Part shown: piece after piece, positions 48,808 through 56,691 of the stretch
How the letters are laid out: each line of letters opens with the position of its first letter
Position numbering within the stretch: the first letter of the stretch is position 1
DNA from: Janibacter sp. CX7
GTDB lineage: Bacteria > Actinomycetota > Actinomycetes > Actinomycetales > Dermatophilaceae
DNA length: 64,000 nt
Reading direction: 5' to 3'
Assembly (NCBI RefSeq): GCF_024362365.1
Contig: NZ_CP101464.1
Coordinates: forward strand, 2,356,001 to 2,420,000
Notes under the pieces: model-generated
What the model was told of the DNA's origin: nothing
The model's input: the letters and a program-made list of their open reading frames with translations, nothing else
Database searches by the model: none
Program-made: the position numbers and the translations under genes

Positions 48808-49464
48808 ATGTCCCGCATGACCACGACCCGCACCGTCGCCCTGCTCGCCGCAGCCGCGCTCCCCTTCGCCCTGACCGCCTGCGGTGACGACGGCTCGGAC
48901 GCCGGGGGCTCGGCCTCCTCGTCCACGAGCTCGAAGTCGATGGGGTCCGACGACTCGATGTCCTCGTCCACCGACTCCATGGAGGCGGACGCTCCCTTCG
49001 GCGAAGGCTGCGAATCCGTGCCCACCGACGGCAAGGGCTCCTTCGACGGCATGTCGACCGACCCCGTCGCCACGGCCGCGAGCAACAACCCGCTGCTCAA
49101 GACCCTCGTCAAGGCCGTGACCGAGGCCGACCTGGCCAAGACCCTCAACTCGGCCGAGGACATCACCGTCTTCGCCCCGACCGACGACGCCTTCGCTGCG
49201 ATGGACCAGGCCACCCTCGACAAGGCGATGGGCGACCCCAAGGGCCTGCTGACGACCGTGCTCACCCACCACGTCGTCGAGGGCCGCCTGACCCCCGAGG
49301 ACCTCGCCGGCACCCACGAGACGCTCGCCGGCGACAAGCTCACCGTCAAGGGCTCTGGCGAGGACTTCACCGTCGGCAAGGCATCGGTGATCTGCGGCAA
49401 CGTCCAGACCGCCAATGCCACGGTCTACATCGTCGACTCGGTGCTCCTGCCGACGGCGAAGTGA
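48808..49464 (+). CDS. Fasciclin-domain lipoprotein (MPT83/MPT70-like)
   Basis: 218-residue lipoprotein. Signal peptide with VALLAAAALPFALTACGDD; lipobox L-T-A-C at about residue 25. A Ser/Asp/Met-rich linker (about 30-60) precedes one FAS1 domain: TDPVATAASNNPLLKTLVKA, ITVFAPTDDAFAAMD (H1-type box), LTHHVVEGRLTPEDLAG and TANATVYIVDSVLLP. Close in layout to M. tuberculosis MPT83, whose gene is controlled by SigK. Likely a cell-surface adhesin or wall-interacting protein. Ribosome-binding site GGAGG at 48796-48801. Confidence 0.9.
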   Translation: MSRMTTTRTVALLAAAALPFALTACGDDGSDAGGSASSSTSSKSMGSDDSMSSSTDSMEADAPFGEGCESVPTDGKGSFDGMSTDPVATAASNNPLLKTLVKAVTEADLAKTLNSAEDITVFAPTDDAFAAMDQATLDKAMGDPKGLLTTVLTHHVVEGRLTPEDLAGTHETLAGDKLTVKGSGEDFTVGKASVICGNVQTANATVYIVDSVLLPTAK

Positions 49465-49478
49465 CCTGACGCGTCATC

Positions 49479-50102
49479 ATGGACCTCGTGCCCCCTCCTC
49501 GTGAGCAGGATCCCCCGGACGCCCCCACGGGCGCCCGCGGGGAGTCCGGCCGCGGGGGCGACCAGCTCGCCCACCGCCTCAAGCAGGTGGCGAAGGGGGA
49601 CGAGGCCGCCTTCGCCGCCGTCTACGACGAGACGGCACCGCGCCTGCATGGTCTCGTGCTGCGGATCCTGCGCAACCCGGCGCAGTCCGAGGAGGTCACC
49701 CAGGAGGTCTTCCTCGAGGTGTGGCGCCGGGCGAGCCACTTCGACCCGCAGCGCGGGTCGGCGATCGGCTGGCTGCTCACCATGGCCCACCGACGCGCGG
49801 TCGACCGGGTGCGCTCGAGCCAGGCGTCCGTCGTGCGCGACGACGGGTGGCACGCCCGCTCGCGGGAGGTCGACTTCGACACCACGGCGGAGCACGCGAC
49901 CGCCCGCATCGAGGCCGCCCGCGTGCGGGCGGCCCTCGAGGGCCTGACCGAGGTCCAGCGCGAGGCCGTGAGCCTGGCCTACCTCGGCGGCTACACCCAC
50001 ACCGAGGTCGCCGGTCTCCTCGACCTGCCCCTCGGCACCGCCAAGACACGTATTCGCGACGGACTCATCCGTCTGAGGGACCAGCTGGGAGTGACCCCAT
50101 GA
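49479..50102 (+). CDS. sigK: ECF sigma factor SigK
   Basis: 207-residue ECF sigma factor. Region 2: AFAAVYDETAPRLHGLVLRI, AQSEEVTQEVFLEVWRRASH, and SAIGWLLTMAHRRAVDRVRS; region 4: GLTEVQREAVSLAYLGGYTH, EVAGLLDLPLGTAKTRIRDG. Sequence and context (fasciclin lipoprotein before, RskA-like anti-sigma after, and two CCATCC/CCGAAT promoters) match the SigK module of mycobacteria. Start ATG 49479 is 14 nt after the fasciclin stop; the stop overlaps rskA (ATGA). Confidence 0.9.
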   Translation: MDLVPPPREQDPPDAPTGARGESGRGGDQLAHRLKQVAKGDEAAFAAVYDETAPRLHGLVLRILRNPAQSEEVTQEVFLEVWRRASHFDPQRGSAIGWLLTMAHRRAVDRVRSSQASVVRDDGWHARSREVDFDTTAEHATARIEAARVRAALEGLTEVQREAVSLAYLGGYTHTEVAGLLDLPLGTAKTRIRDGLIRLRDQLGVTP

Positions 50103-50872
50103 GCGACGACCTGCACAGCCTCTCCGGGGCCTACGTCCTCGACGCCCTCGACGAGGGCGAGCGCGCCGACTTCGAGGAGCACCTCGCCCGCTGCGCGACC
50201 TGCCGCGACGAGGTCGACTCCTTCGGCACGGTCCCGCCCCTGCTCGCCGAGACCGTCGCCGTCACGCCGCCGCCCGCGCTGCGGGCCGAGGTGCTGCGGC
50301 AGGCGGCGCAGACCCGGCAGGACCCCCCGCCGGTGGCTGACGACCGACAGGACGACGGCCGGCGGCACGACGACCTGCAGGACGGCGAGCGGACGCACTC
50401 CGGCCGTGACGACGAGGCACGGGTGCTCCCCCTTCGTCAGCGGGCGAGGCGACGCTGGGTCGGCCTGGCCGCGGCCGCCGCCCTCGTCGTCGGTGGCGGG
50501 GTCACTTGGCAGGTCGTCGACCGGGCCACGACGAGCATCTCCGAAGAAGTCATGGCCGCCCCCGACGCCCACGGCGAGCAGGTGACCGCGACCGACGGCG
50601 GCACCGTGCGGGTCGTGCGCTCGGAGCGCATGGGCAAGGCGGTGCTGCAGGTGACCGGCCTGGCCGACCCCGGCAGCGGTCGCGCCTACCAGGCTTGGCT
50701 GCAGGACGCCTCAGGCGCGATGACCTCCGCCGGCATGGTCCCGGGCACCGACGGCGAGATGCTTCTCGAGGGCGACGTCGCCACCGCGAAGGGGGTGGGC
50801 CTGAGCATCGAGCCCGCCGACGGATCGCGGCAGCCGACGACGGACCCGGTGGCGCTCGTCGAGCTGGGCTGA
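50099..50872 (+). CDS. rskA: Anti-sigma-K factor RskA
   Basis: 257 residues. Cytoplasmic N-terminal zinc-binding anti-sigma (ZAS-like) domain with HLARCATCRDEVDSF (H-x3-C-x2-C, about 33-39); a charged linker DDRQDDGRRHDDLQDGERTH; one membrane helix WVGLAAAAALVVGGGVTWQV near residue 125; and an extracytoplasmic anti-sigma-K domain (AVLQVTGLADPGSGRAYQAW, YQAWLQDASGAMTSAGMV) similar to M. tuberculosis RskA. Releases SigK when cleaved by regulated proteolysis. Overlaps sigK by 4 bp for stoichiometric expression. Confidence 0.88.
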   Translation: MSDDLHSLSGAYVLDALDEGERADFEEHLARCATCRDEVDSFGTVPPLLAETVAVTPPPALRAEVLRQAAQTRQDPPPVADDRQDDGRRHDDLQDGERTHSGRDDEARVLPLRQRARRRWVGLAAAAALVVGGGVTWQVVDRATTSISEEVMAAPDAHGEQVTATDGGTVRVVRSERMGKAVLQVTGLADPGSGRAYQAWLQDASGAMTSAGMVPGTDGEMLLEGDVATAKGVGLSIEPADGSRQPTTDPVALVELG

Positions 50873-50906
50873 CGGACACCGCTGACACCGGGTGACCGCC
50901 TCGGAG

Positions 50907-50912
50907 TAGGGT
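50907..50912 (+). promoter_or_regulatory. -10 box of mdh
   Basis: TAGGGT about 50 nt before the GTG of mdh, with CTGACA 19 nt upstream as a weak -35. An ACGAAGGGG motif at about 50943 doubles as the ribosome-binding region. Confidence 0.4.
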
Positions 50913-50961
50913 CGATCCCGTACTTGCTCCCCAACCACCGCACGAAGGGGTACGACTTCTC

Positions 50962-51957
50962 GTGAGCACCACTCCCGTCAAGGTCGCTGTCACCGGCGCC
51001 GCCGGCCAGATCGGCTACAGCCTTCTCTTCCGCATCGCCAGCGGGTCGCTCTTCGGCCCGGACACCCCGGTCGAGCTGCGTCTGCTCGAGATCACCCCGG
51101 CCCTCAAGGCCCTCGAGGGCGTCGTCATGGAGCTCGACGACTGCGCCTTCCCGACGCTCGCCGGCGTGGAGATCGGCGACGACGCCGAAAAGGTCTTCGA
51201 CGGTGTCAACCACGCGCTCCTCGTCGGCGCCCGCCCCCGCGGCCCGGGCATGGAGCGCGGTGACCTCCTCGAGGCCAACGGCGGCATCTTCGCCCCGCAG
51301 GGCGCGGCGCTCAACAAGGTCGCGGCCGACGACGTCCACGTGACGATCACGGGCAACCCGGCCAACACGAACGCCCTCATCGCGATGAACAACGCACCCG
51401 ACATCCCGCGCGAGCGCTTCAGCGCGCTGACGCGTCTGGACCACAACCGCGCGATCAGCCAGCTGTCGGCCAAGCTCGACGTGCCGGTCACCGAGATCAA
51501 GAAGATGACGATCTGGGGCAACCACTCCGCGACCCAGTACCCCGACCTCTTCCACGCCGAGGTCTCCGGCAAGAACGCCGCCGAGGCCGTGGGCGACCAG
51601 GAGTGGCTGGAGAACACCTTCATCCCGACCGTCGCCAAGCGCGGCGCCGCGATCATCGAGGCGCGTGGCGCCTCCTCCGCCGCCTCCGCCGCGTCGGCCA
51701 CCGTCGACCACGCCCGTGACTGGGCGCTCGGCACCCCCGAGGGTGACTGGGTGTCGATGTCGGTCTGCTCCGACGGCTCCTACGGCGTCCCGGAGGGCCT
51801 CATCTCCTCCTTCCCCGTCACCGTCAAGGACGGCGCTTGGGAGATCGTCCAGGGCCTCGAGATCGACGACTTCTCGCGCGCCAAGATCGACGCATCGGTC
51901 GCCGAGCTCGCCGAGGAGCGCGACGCCGTCACCAAGCTCGGCCTCATCAAGGGCTGA
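50962..51957 (+). CDS. mdh: Malate dehydrogenase
   Basis: NAD-dependent oxidation of malate to oxaloacetate. 331 residues, the group related to cytosolic MDH. NAD-binding [19 protein letters not shown] (G-x-x-G-x-x-G), [29 protein letters not shown], the catalytic region [11 protein letters not shown] with Arg and His motifs [18 protein letters not shown], and [23 protein letters not shown] 50962. Grouped with icd as citric-acid-cycle enzymes but separately transcribed; two terminators follow. Confidence 0.97.
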   Translation: MSTTPVKVAVTGAAGQIGYSLLFRIASGSLFGPDTPVELRLLEITPALKALEGVVMELDDCAFPTLAGVEIGDDAEKVFDGVNHALLVGARPRGPGMERGDLLEANGGIFAPQGAALNKVAADDVHVTITGNPANTNALIAMNNAPDIPRERFSALTRLDHNRAISQLSAKLDVPVTEIKKMTIWGNHSATQYPDLFHAEVSGKNAAEAVGDQEWLENTFIPTVAKRGAAIIEARGASSAASAASATVDHARDWALGTPEGDWVSMSVCSDGSYGVPEGLISSFPVTVKDGAWEIVQGLEIDDFSRAKIDASVAELAEERDAVTKLGLIKG

Positions 51958-51975
51958 CGCCAGCACCCGCTCGGT

Positions 51976-52019
51976 GTCGATGTATCAGGGTGAGTCCTGA
52001 CGCACCCTGATACATCGAC
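51976..52019. terminator. mdh terminator, first hairpin
   Basis: A perfect 17-bp stem (51976-51992 with 52003-52019), loop 10 nt: GTCGATGTATCAGGGTG pairs with CACCCTGATACATCGAC. Confidence 0.85.
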
Positions 52020-52023
52020 CCAG

Positions 52024-52075
52024 AGCACGAAGGGGGCCCGCCGCACCAGATAGTGCGACGGGCCCCCTTCGTGCT
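52024..52075. terminator. Second terminator with inverted ACGAAGGGGG motifs
   Basis: AGCACGAAGGGGGCCCG (52024-52040) pairs perfectly with CGGGCCCCCTTCGTGCT (52059-52075); an inner GCAC/GTGC extends the stem after a bulge. Serves mdh and the convergent surface-protein gene. Confidence 0.85.
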
Positions 52076-52079
52076 GTCG

Positions 52080-52838
52080 TCAGTGGCGACGGGCGGCGTT
52101 GCGCAGACCCACCGTCACGACGGCGCCACCGGCACCGAGCAGGGCGGCGACTCCGAGGCCGGCCAGCAGGTTGTTGCCACCGTCGGCGCCGAGGCCGTCG
52201 GTCTGGACGACGCCCGGGGTCGACGGGCCGTTGGGCTCGTCGACCGGCGGCACCGGGGTGTCGGTCGTCGTGGTGACCGTGGGCTGGGTCGGCTCCGTGG
52301 GCTCGGTCGGCTCGGTCGGCTCCGTGGGCTCGGTCGGCTCCGTCGGCTCCGTGGGCTCGGTCGGCTCGGTCGGCTCCGTGGGCTCGGTCGGCTCCGTCGG
52401 CTCGGTCGGTTCGGTCGGCTCGGTCGGCTCCGTCGGCTCCGTCGGTGCCTCGCACTGCGACGCCTCTACATCGACCGTCGTCTTGCCGTCGGCGTCGACC
52501 TCCCAGTTGTCGTTCCAGTTCTGGCCCGGGAAGGCGTGGTCGCCGTCCTGGTCGGTGTAGGTGAAGGGCGGGATGACGTCGGCGGTGTGACCGTTGTCGT
52601 AGTACTCGTGCGCCTTGAAGTCCCAGTTGGCGTGGCCGCGCACGCCCCCGGTCTCCGCCGGGGAGATGACGATGAAGCCGTTGCCGTTGTCGTCGGGGGT
52701 GCCCGTGGCGTGGCAGAGGGTGATGTGCTCGGCCGGTGCCGCCGAGGCGGCCGAGACGACGAAGAAGCTGCCTCCCAGGGCCAGGCCGGCGGCCAGGCCC
52801 GCCGAGGCGGCGGTGCGGGTGCTCATACGTTCAGACAT
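52080..52838 (-). CDS. Secreted surface protein with a (TEP)n stalk and C-terminal membrane anchor
   Basis: 252 residues. Signal peptide after MSERMSTRTAASAGLAAGLA, cleaved near SAASAAPA. A globular domain (about 37-135) with ITLCHATGTPDDNGNGFIVI, HTADVIPPFTYTDQDGDHAF and PGQNWNDNW is a common actinobacterial exported module. Then 17 T-E-P repeats, a Thr-rich linker, and a C-terminal hydrophobic helix (LLAGLGVAALLGAGGAVVTV) ending in basic NAARRH. This resembles a sortase-type anchor, but no LPXTG is present. GGGAGGA precedes ATG 52838; a likely -10 TAAGTT lies at 52977-52972. Confidence 0.8.
   Translation of the reverse strand: MSERMSTRTAASAGLAAGLALGGSFFVVSAASAAPAEHITLCHATGTPDDNGNGFIVISPAETGGVRGHANWDFKAHEYYDNGHTADVIPPFTYTDQDGDHAFPGQNWNDNWEVDADGKTTVDVEASQCEAPTEPTEPTEPTEPTEPTEPTEPTEPTEPTEPTEPTEPTEPTEPTEPTEPTEPTQPTVTTTTDTPVPPVDEPNGPSTPGVVQTDGLGADGGNNLLAGLGVAALLGAGGAVVTVGLRNAARRH
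52291..52443. repeat. 9-bp coding tandem repeat with 54-bp higher-order copies
   Basis: Seventeen 9-bp units of GGCTCSGTS encode the T-E-P stalk of the surface protein on the minus strand. Three variants (GGCTCCGTG, GGCTCGGTC, GGCTCCGTC) are ordered A-B-B-A-B-C twice over, so 52291-52398 are two identical 54-bp blocks, followed by five further units, one with a GGTTCGGTC change. This points to recent duplication and copy-number variability. Confidence 0.85.
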
Positions 52839-53133
52839 GCGGTTCCTCCCCGTGGTTGCGTGACCACGTACGGCGAGGGCGGCCCCCACCGCGCACACGT
52901 GCTCCTGCGGGGCGGATGTGCACGTGCCCTGTCCCAGAACCCCCCTTGGGAACCGGTACCCCGACCCACCGAACTTACTGTTCCGTGACTCGGAGCACAC
53001 CAGATGCTGACGAAGTGGCAGGCAATTGCCGGTTGGCTGCCGGTCGGTCCCGGCCCGCACCCCAGCCGACACAGGTCGGCGGCCGCCCCCGATGGGGACG
53101 GCCGCCGGACGAAGGGGTCGGAGCCCCCGAGGA
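52839..53133. other. Intergenic region with a promoter, a palindrome and a terminator
   Basis: No gene seen in 295 bp. It holds the likely -10 (TAAGTT, 52977-52972, minus strand) of the surface-protein gene, the perfect palindrome GGCAATTGCC (53021-53030), the terminator at 53077-53107 and one ACGAAGGGG motif near 53110. Confidence 0.5.
53077..53107 (-). terminator. Terminator of the purH-folD operon
   Basis: CGGCGGCCG (53077-53085) pairs with CGGCCGCCG (53099-53107); CCCC/GGGG extends the stem after a one-base bulge. It lies 27 nt past the DUF3017 gene stop. Confidence 0.65.
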
Positions 53134-53442
53134 TCAGCGCGCGGTGAGGTCGAGGGTGAAGCCCGAGACGAGCACCGCGGCGCCCAGGACGACGAGGGTG
53201 ATGACGTCGACGAGTGGGCCGCGCACGGCGATGCCCCCCATCGTCGAACCGCGGACGGTCAGGCGCAGCGCGGCCGCGAGCAGCAGGCTCCCCCCGAGGC
53301 AGAGGGTCGCCCTCAGCACGTGGTCGGTCGCGAGGAAGAGCATCGCGACGGCGACCCCGGCCGCCACGACCCACCACGCGGCGAGCGCGGGGACGTCGAG
53401 GGGCGGCCTGGCCGGGACCGTCGGCTGCTCGGGCTCGCTCAT
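53134..53442 (-). CDS. DUF3017 small membrane protein
   Basis: 102 residues with three hydrophobic helices ([55 protein letters not shown]). ATG 53442 overlaps the folD stop (ATGA). This small membrane protein regularly follows folD in actinobacteria (M. tuberculosis Rv3355c beside folD Rv3356c); its function is unknown. A longer open frame upstream overlaps folD and is not used. Confidence 0.82.
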   Translation of the reverse strand: MSEPEQPTVPARPPLDVPALAAWWVVAAGVAVAMLFLATDHVLRATLCLGGSLLLAAALRLTVRGSTMGGIAVRGPLVDVITLVVLGAAVLVSGFTLDLTAR

Positions 53443-54284
53443 CGCAGCTGCTGCTCCGCGGCCTCGACGACATTGGTCAGCAACATCGCGCGGGTCATCG
53501 GGCCGACGCCCCCGGGGTTGGGGCTGATCCACCCGGCGACCTCGGCGACGTCGTCGGCCACGTCGCCGGCGATCTTGCCGTCGACGCGGCTGACGCCCAC
53601 GTCGAGGACCGCCGCGCCCGGCTTGACCATGTCGGCCGTGATGATGCCCGGCACACCGGCCGCGGCGACGACGATGTCGGCCTGGCGCACCTCGGCCGCG
53701 AGGTCACGCGTGCCGGTGTGGCACGAGATGACCGTGGCATTTTCGCTGCGGCGGGTGAGGATCAGGCTCAGCGGACGCCCGACGGTGATCCCGCGCCCGA
53801 CGACCGCGACGCGCGCGCCGGCGATCTGCACGTCGTGGCGGCGCAGCAGCTCGATGCAGCCCATCGGCGTGCACGGCAGCGGGGCCGGCTTGCCGAGCAC
53901 GAGCCACCCGAGGTTGGTCGGGTGCAGCCCGTCGACGTCCTTGGCCGGGTCGACCGCCGAGAGGATCGCATTTTCGTCCAGGCCGGTCGGCTGCTGCACG
54001 AGGAAGCCGGTGCACGCCGGGTCGTCGTTGAGGCCACGCACGACGTCGAGGACCTCCTCGAGCGTCGAGGTCCCGGGCAGGTCCCGCCGGATGCTCGTGA
54101 TGCCGATCTCGGCGCAGTCCTTGTGCTTCGCGGCGACGTACCAGGAGCTCCCCGGGTCGTCGCCGACGAGCACGGTGCCCAGGCCCGGCGTGATGCCCTG
54201 CTCCTTGAGGGCCGCCACGCGAGCGGCCAGCTCCTGCTTGATCGACGCGAGCGCCGCCTTGCCGTCGAGGATCTGTGCGGTCAT
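53439..54284 (-). CDS. folD: Methylenetetrahydrofolate dehydrogenase/cyclohydrolase
   Basis: Bifunctional one-carbon enzyme making 10-formyl-THF, the donor used by PurH and PurN. 281 residues. The catalytic lysine region [17 protein letters not shown] (Y-x3-K), [15 protein letters not shown] (the P-x-D-V/D-like loop), [19 protein letters not shown] and the NADP-binding [11 protein letters not shown] are seen. ATG 54284 is 33 nt after the purH stop, so it is read from the ZTP-riboswitch-controlled operon. Confidence 0.95.
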   Translation of the reverse strand: MTAQILDGKAALASIKQELAARVAALKEQGITPGLGTVLVGDDPGSSWYVAAKHKDCAEIGITSIRRDLPGTSTLEEVLDVVRGLNDDPACTGFLVQQPTGLDENAILSAVDPAKDVDGLHPTNLGWLVLGKPAPLPCTPMGCIELLRRHDVQIAGARVAVVGRGITVGRPLSLILTRRSENATVISCHTGTRDLAAEVRQADIVVAAAGVPGIITADMVKPGAAVLDVGVSRVDGKIAGDVADDVAEVAGWISPNPGGVGPMTRAMLLTNVVEAAEQQLR

Positions 54285-54317
54285 GAGGTCATCCTTCCGT
54301 CTCGTCGGCCGGGCCGG

Positions 54318-55916
54318 TCAGTGGGCGAAGTGGCGGGTGCCGGTGAAGTACATCGTGATGCCGGCGGCCTGCGCCGCGGCGACGACCTCGTCGTCGCGCA
54401 CCGACCCACCAGGGGCGACGACGGCGCTGACGCCGGCGTCGAGCAGCACCTGCAGCCCGTCGGCGAAGGGGAAGAAGGCGTCCGAGGCCGCGACGGCCCC
54501 CTTCGCCCGCTCCTCGCCGGCCCGGCTCACCGCGAGGTGGCAGGAGTCGACGCGGTTGACCTGGCCCATGCCGATGCCGACCGAGCCCTGGTCCTTGGCC
54601 AGGAGGATCGCATTGGACTTCGTCGCGCGGACCGCGCGCCAGGCGAAGGCGAGGTCGGCGAGGGTTGCCTCGTCGGCCGCCTCACCCGTCACGAGCGCCC
54701 AGGCGCTCGGGTCGTCGCCGTGGCCCTGGGTGGGCTTGTCGTCCCCCTTCGCCTCGACCACGCCGTCGATGGCGTCGCGCTGCTGCACGAGCAGGCCACC
54801 GGAGACCGGCCGGGTCTCGACGCCGCCCGGGGCGGGCGTCGCGGCCTTGAGCAGGCGACGGTTCTTCTTCTCGCGGAGGATCTCAAGGGCGTCGGCGTCG
54901 AAGTCGGGCGCGACGACGACTTCGGAGAAGGTGTCGTTGAGGGCACGGGCCATGGCCGCGGTCACCGGACGGTTGGTCGCGACGATGCCGCCGTAGGCGG
55001 AGACGGGGTCGCAGGCGTGGGCGCGCTCGTAGGCGACCTCGATGCTCTCCCCCACCGCGATGCCGCACGGGTTGGCGTGCTTGATGATCGCGACGGTCGG
55101 CTGGTCGCCGTGGTCGTGGGCGGCGCGCAGCGCGGCGTCACCGTCGATGTAGTTGTTGTACGACATCTCCTTGCCGTGCAGCTGCTCGGCACCGGCGATG
55201 CCGCCGCCGGCCTCGGTGACGTAGAGCGCGGCCGACTGGTGCGGGTTCTCGCCGTAGCGCAGGCCCGACTTCTTGACATAGGTGCCGCCGACCCAGCCGG
55301 GGAAGGGCGTCTCATCGCTCGGGCTGACCACCGAGCCCATCCACGAGGCGACGGCCACGTCGTAGGTCGCCGTGTGGACGAAGGCATCGGTCGCCAGGCG
55401 CTGACGCTGCGCGAGGGTGAGGCCGCCACCGCGCACCGACTCGAGGACGTCGCCGTAGGTCGAGGGGTCGGTGACGATGGCGACGGAGGCGTGGTTCTTC
55501 GCCGCGGCGCGCACCATCGTCGGGCCGCCGATGTCGATCTTCTCGATGCAGTCCTGGATGCCGGCACCGGAGGCGACGGTGTCGGCGAAGGGGTAGAGGT
55601 TGACGACGACGAGGTCGAAGGGGGCGACCTCCAGCTCCTCGAGCTGGCGCACGTGGTCGGGCAGGCGGGTGTCGGCGAGGATGCCGGCGTGGACGCGCGG
55701 GTGCAGCGTCTTGACCCGGCCGTCGAGGCACTCGGGGAAGCCGGTGAGGTCCTCGACCTTGGTCACGGGCAGGCCGAGACCGGCGATCGTCGCGGCGGAG
55801 CCGCCGGTGGAGACGAGCTCGACACCCGCGTCGGCGAGGCCACGGACGAGGTCCTCCAGGCCGGTCTTGTCGTAGACGGAGACGAGGGCACGGCGGACGG
55901 GACGACGGTCTGACAC
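54318..55916 (-). CDS. purH: Bifunctional AICAR transformylase/IMP cyclohydrolase
   Basis: Last two steps of IMP synthesis. 532 residues: N-terminal cyclohydrolase/MGS-like domain ([52 protein letters not shown]), then the transformylase domain with [31 protein letters not shown] (K-H catalytic pair), AFGG-like [13 protein letters not shown], and the C-terminal [15 protein letters not shown] and FPFADG. GTG 55916 has AGGAG 5-6 nt upstream and lies below a ZTP riboswitch. Frame is open above the start but the riboswitch is there. Confidence 0.96.
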   Translation of the reverse strand: MSDRRPVRRALVSVYDKTGLEDLVRGLADAGVELVSTGGSAATIAGLGLPVTKVEDLTGFPECLDGRVKTLHPRVHAGILADTRLPDHVRQLEELEVAPFDLVVVNLYPFADTVASGAGIQDCIEKIDIGGPTMVRAAAKNHASVAIVTDPSTYGDVLESVRGGGLTLAQRQRLATDAFVHTATYDVAVASWMGSVVSPSDETPFPGWVGGTYVKKSGLRYGENPHQSAALYVTEAGGGIAGAEQLHGKEMSYNNYIDGDAALRAAHDHGDQPTVAIIKHANPCGIAVGESIEVAYERAHACDPVSAYGGIVATNRPVTAAMARALNDTFSEVVVAPDFDADALEILREKKNRRLLKAATPAPGGVETRPVSGGLLVQQRDAIDGVVEAKGDDKPTQGHGDDPSAWALVTGEAADEATLADLAFAWRAVRATKSNAILLAKDQGSVGIGMGQVNRVDSCHLAVSRAGEERAKGAVAASDAFFPFADGLQVLLDAGVSAVVAPGGSVRDDEVVAAAQAAGITMYFTGTRHFAH

Positions 55917-55947
55917 AGGTACTCCTGGAGATCTGCTGCGGTGCGGC

Positions 55948-56020
55948 GGGTGCACCCAGGCGGGCGATGCACCCCGACTCTCACTCCCCGGTGGTGATCC
56001 ACCTTCGCCAGTCGTGTGGT
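55948..56020 (-). promoter_or_regulatory. ZTP (pfl) riboswitch in the purH leader
   Basis: On the minus strand: CGACTGGCGAAGG, then a hairpin GGTGGATCACCACC, then CCGGGGAGTGA, a variable stretch, then CCCGCCTGGGTGCA, which are the conserved pieces of the pfl motif (CUGGCG, GGGGAGNGA and CCGCCUGGG). The TAGACT promoter box sits just upstream and purH about 30 nt downstream. ZTP riboswitches turn on purine and folate one-carbon genes when 10-formyl-THF is short. It would control purH, folD and the DUF3017 gene. Read by eye; no covariance score. Confidence 0.85.
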
Positions 56021-56024
56021 CCCG

Positions 56025-56030
56025 AGTCTA
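56025..56030 (-). promoter_or_regulatory. -10 box of the purH operon
   Basis: TAGACT on the minus strand, just downstream of the purN stop. Transcription would start near 56018, at the beginning of the riboswitch, about 100 nt before purH. Confidence 0.65.
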
Positions 56031-56035
56031 GGGCC

Positions 56036-56638
56036 TCAGCCGACGTGCACCCGACGGCCCTCGACGCGCCAGCCGCCGGAGGCCATCGCGGTGACGACGT
56101 CGACGAGCATCTCCCGCTCGACGACCTTGATCCGCTCGTGGAGGCTCGCCTCGGTGTCGTCGGGAGCGATGGCGACGGTGCGCTGCTCGATGATCGGGCC
56201 GGTGTCGACGCCGGCGTCGACGAGGTGGGCGGTCGACCCGGTGACGGTCACGCCGTAGGCCAGGGCGTCACGCACGCCGTGCGCGCCCGGGAAGGCCGGC
56301 AGCAGCGCCGGGTGCGTGTTGACGAAGGTCGCGGCGGCGAGCGCCTGCGGGCCGAGGATCTTCATGAACCCGGCGGTGACGACGAGGCCAGGCGCGTGCT
56401 CGGCGATGCGGGCGGCGAGCGCCGCGTCCCAGGCGCCTCGGTCGGCGTGGTCGCGCACCGCCTCGACGAAGGTCGCCACCCCGGCGGCGCGCGCCCGCTC
56501 GAGGCCGACGCACTCCTGGTCGGCGCCGACGGCGACGACCTGCGCGGGCAGGGTGCCGGCGGTCTGGGCGTCGAGCAGGGCCTGCAGGAGGGTGCCGGAG
56601 CCGGAGACGAGGACGACGAGACGAAGGGGGGCGCTCAC
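56036..56638 (-). CDS. purN: Phosphoribosylglycinamide formyltransferase
   Basis: Adds a formyl group from 10-formyl-THF to GAR in purine synthesis. 200 residues. LVVLVSGSGTLLQALLDA is the N-terminal phosphate loop (a GSGTNLQ-type motif with L for N); AGFMKILGPQAL, the catalytic NTHPALLPAFPGAHGVRDAL and VDAGVDTGPIIEQ with the key aspartate follow. GTG 56638 with TAGACT 6 nt upstream gives a leaderless transcript. It ends just before the purH promoter. Confidence 0.95.
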   Translation of the reverse strand: MSAPLRLVVLVSGSGTLLQALLDAQTAGTLPAQVVAVGADQECVGLERARAAGVATFVEAVRDHADRGAWDAALAARIAEHAPGLVVTAGFMKILGPQALAAATFVNTHPALLPAFPGAHGVRDALAYGVTVTGSTAHLVDAGVDTGPIIEQRTVAIAPDDTEASLHERIKVVEREMLVDVVTAMASGGWRVEGRRVHVG

Positions 56639-56644
56639 CCCGCG

Positions 56645-56650
56645 AGTCTA
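56645..56650 (-). promoter_or_regulatory. -10 box of a leaderless purN promoter
   Basis: TAGACT on the minus strand, 6 nt before GTG 56638. Confidence 0.6.
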
Positions 56651-56691
56651 GGTCGCGTGGGCGAGCGCCCCTCGTCCTGCTCCGGCGAGCG

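Noticed and set aside
52291..52443. Repeat array considered as CRISPR
   Set aside because: Units are contiguous 9-bp coding repeats without spacers.
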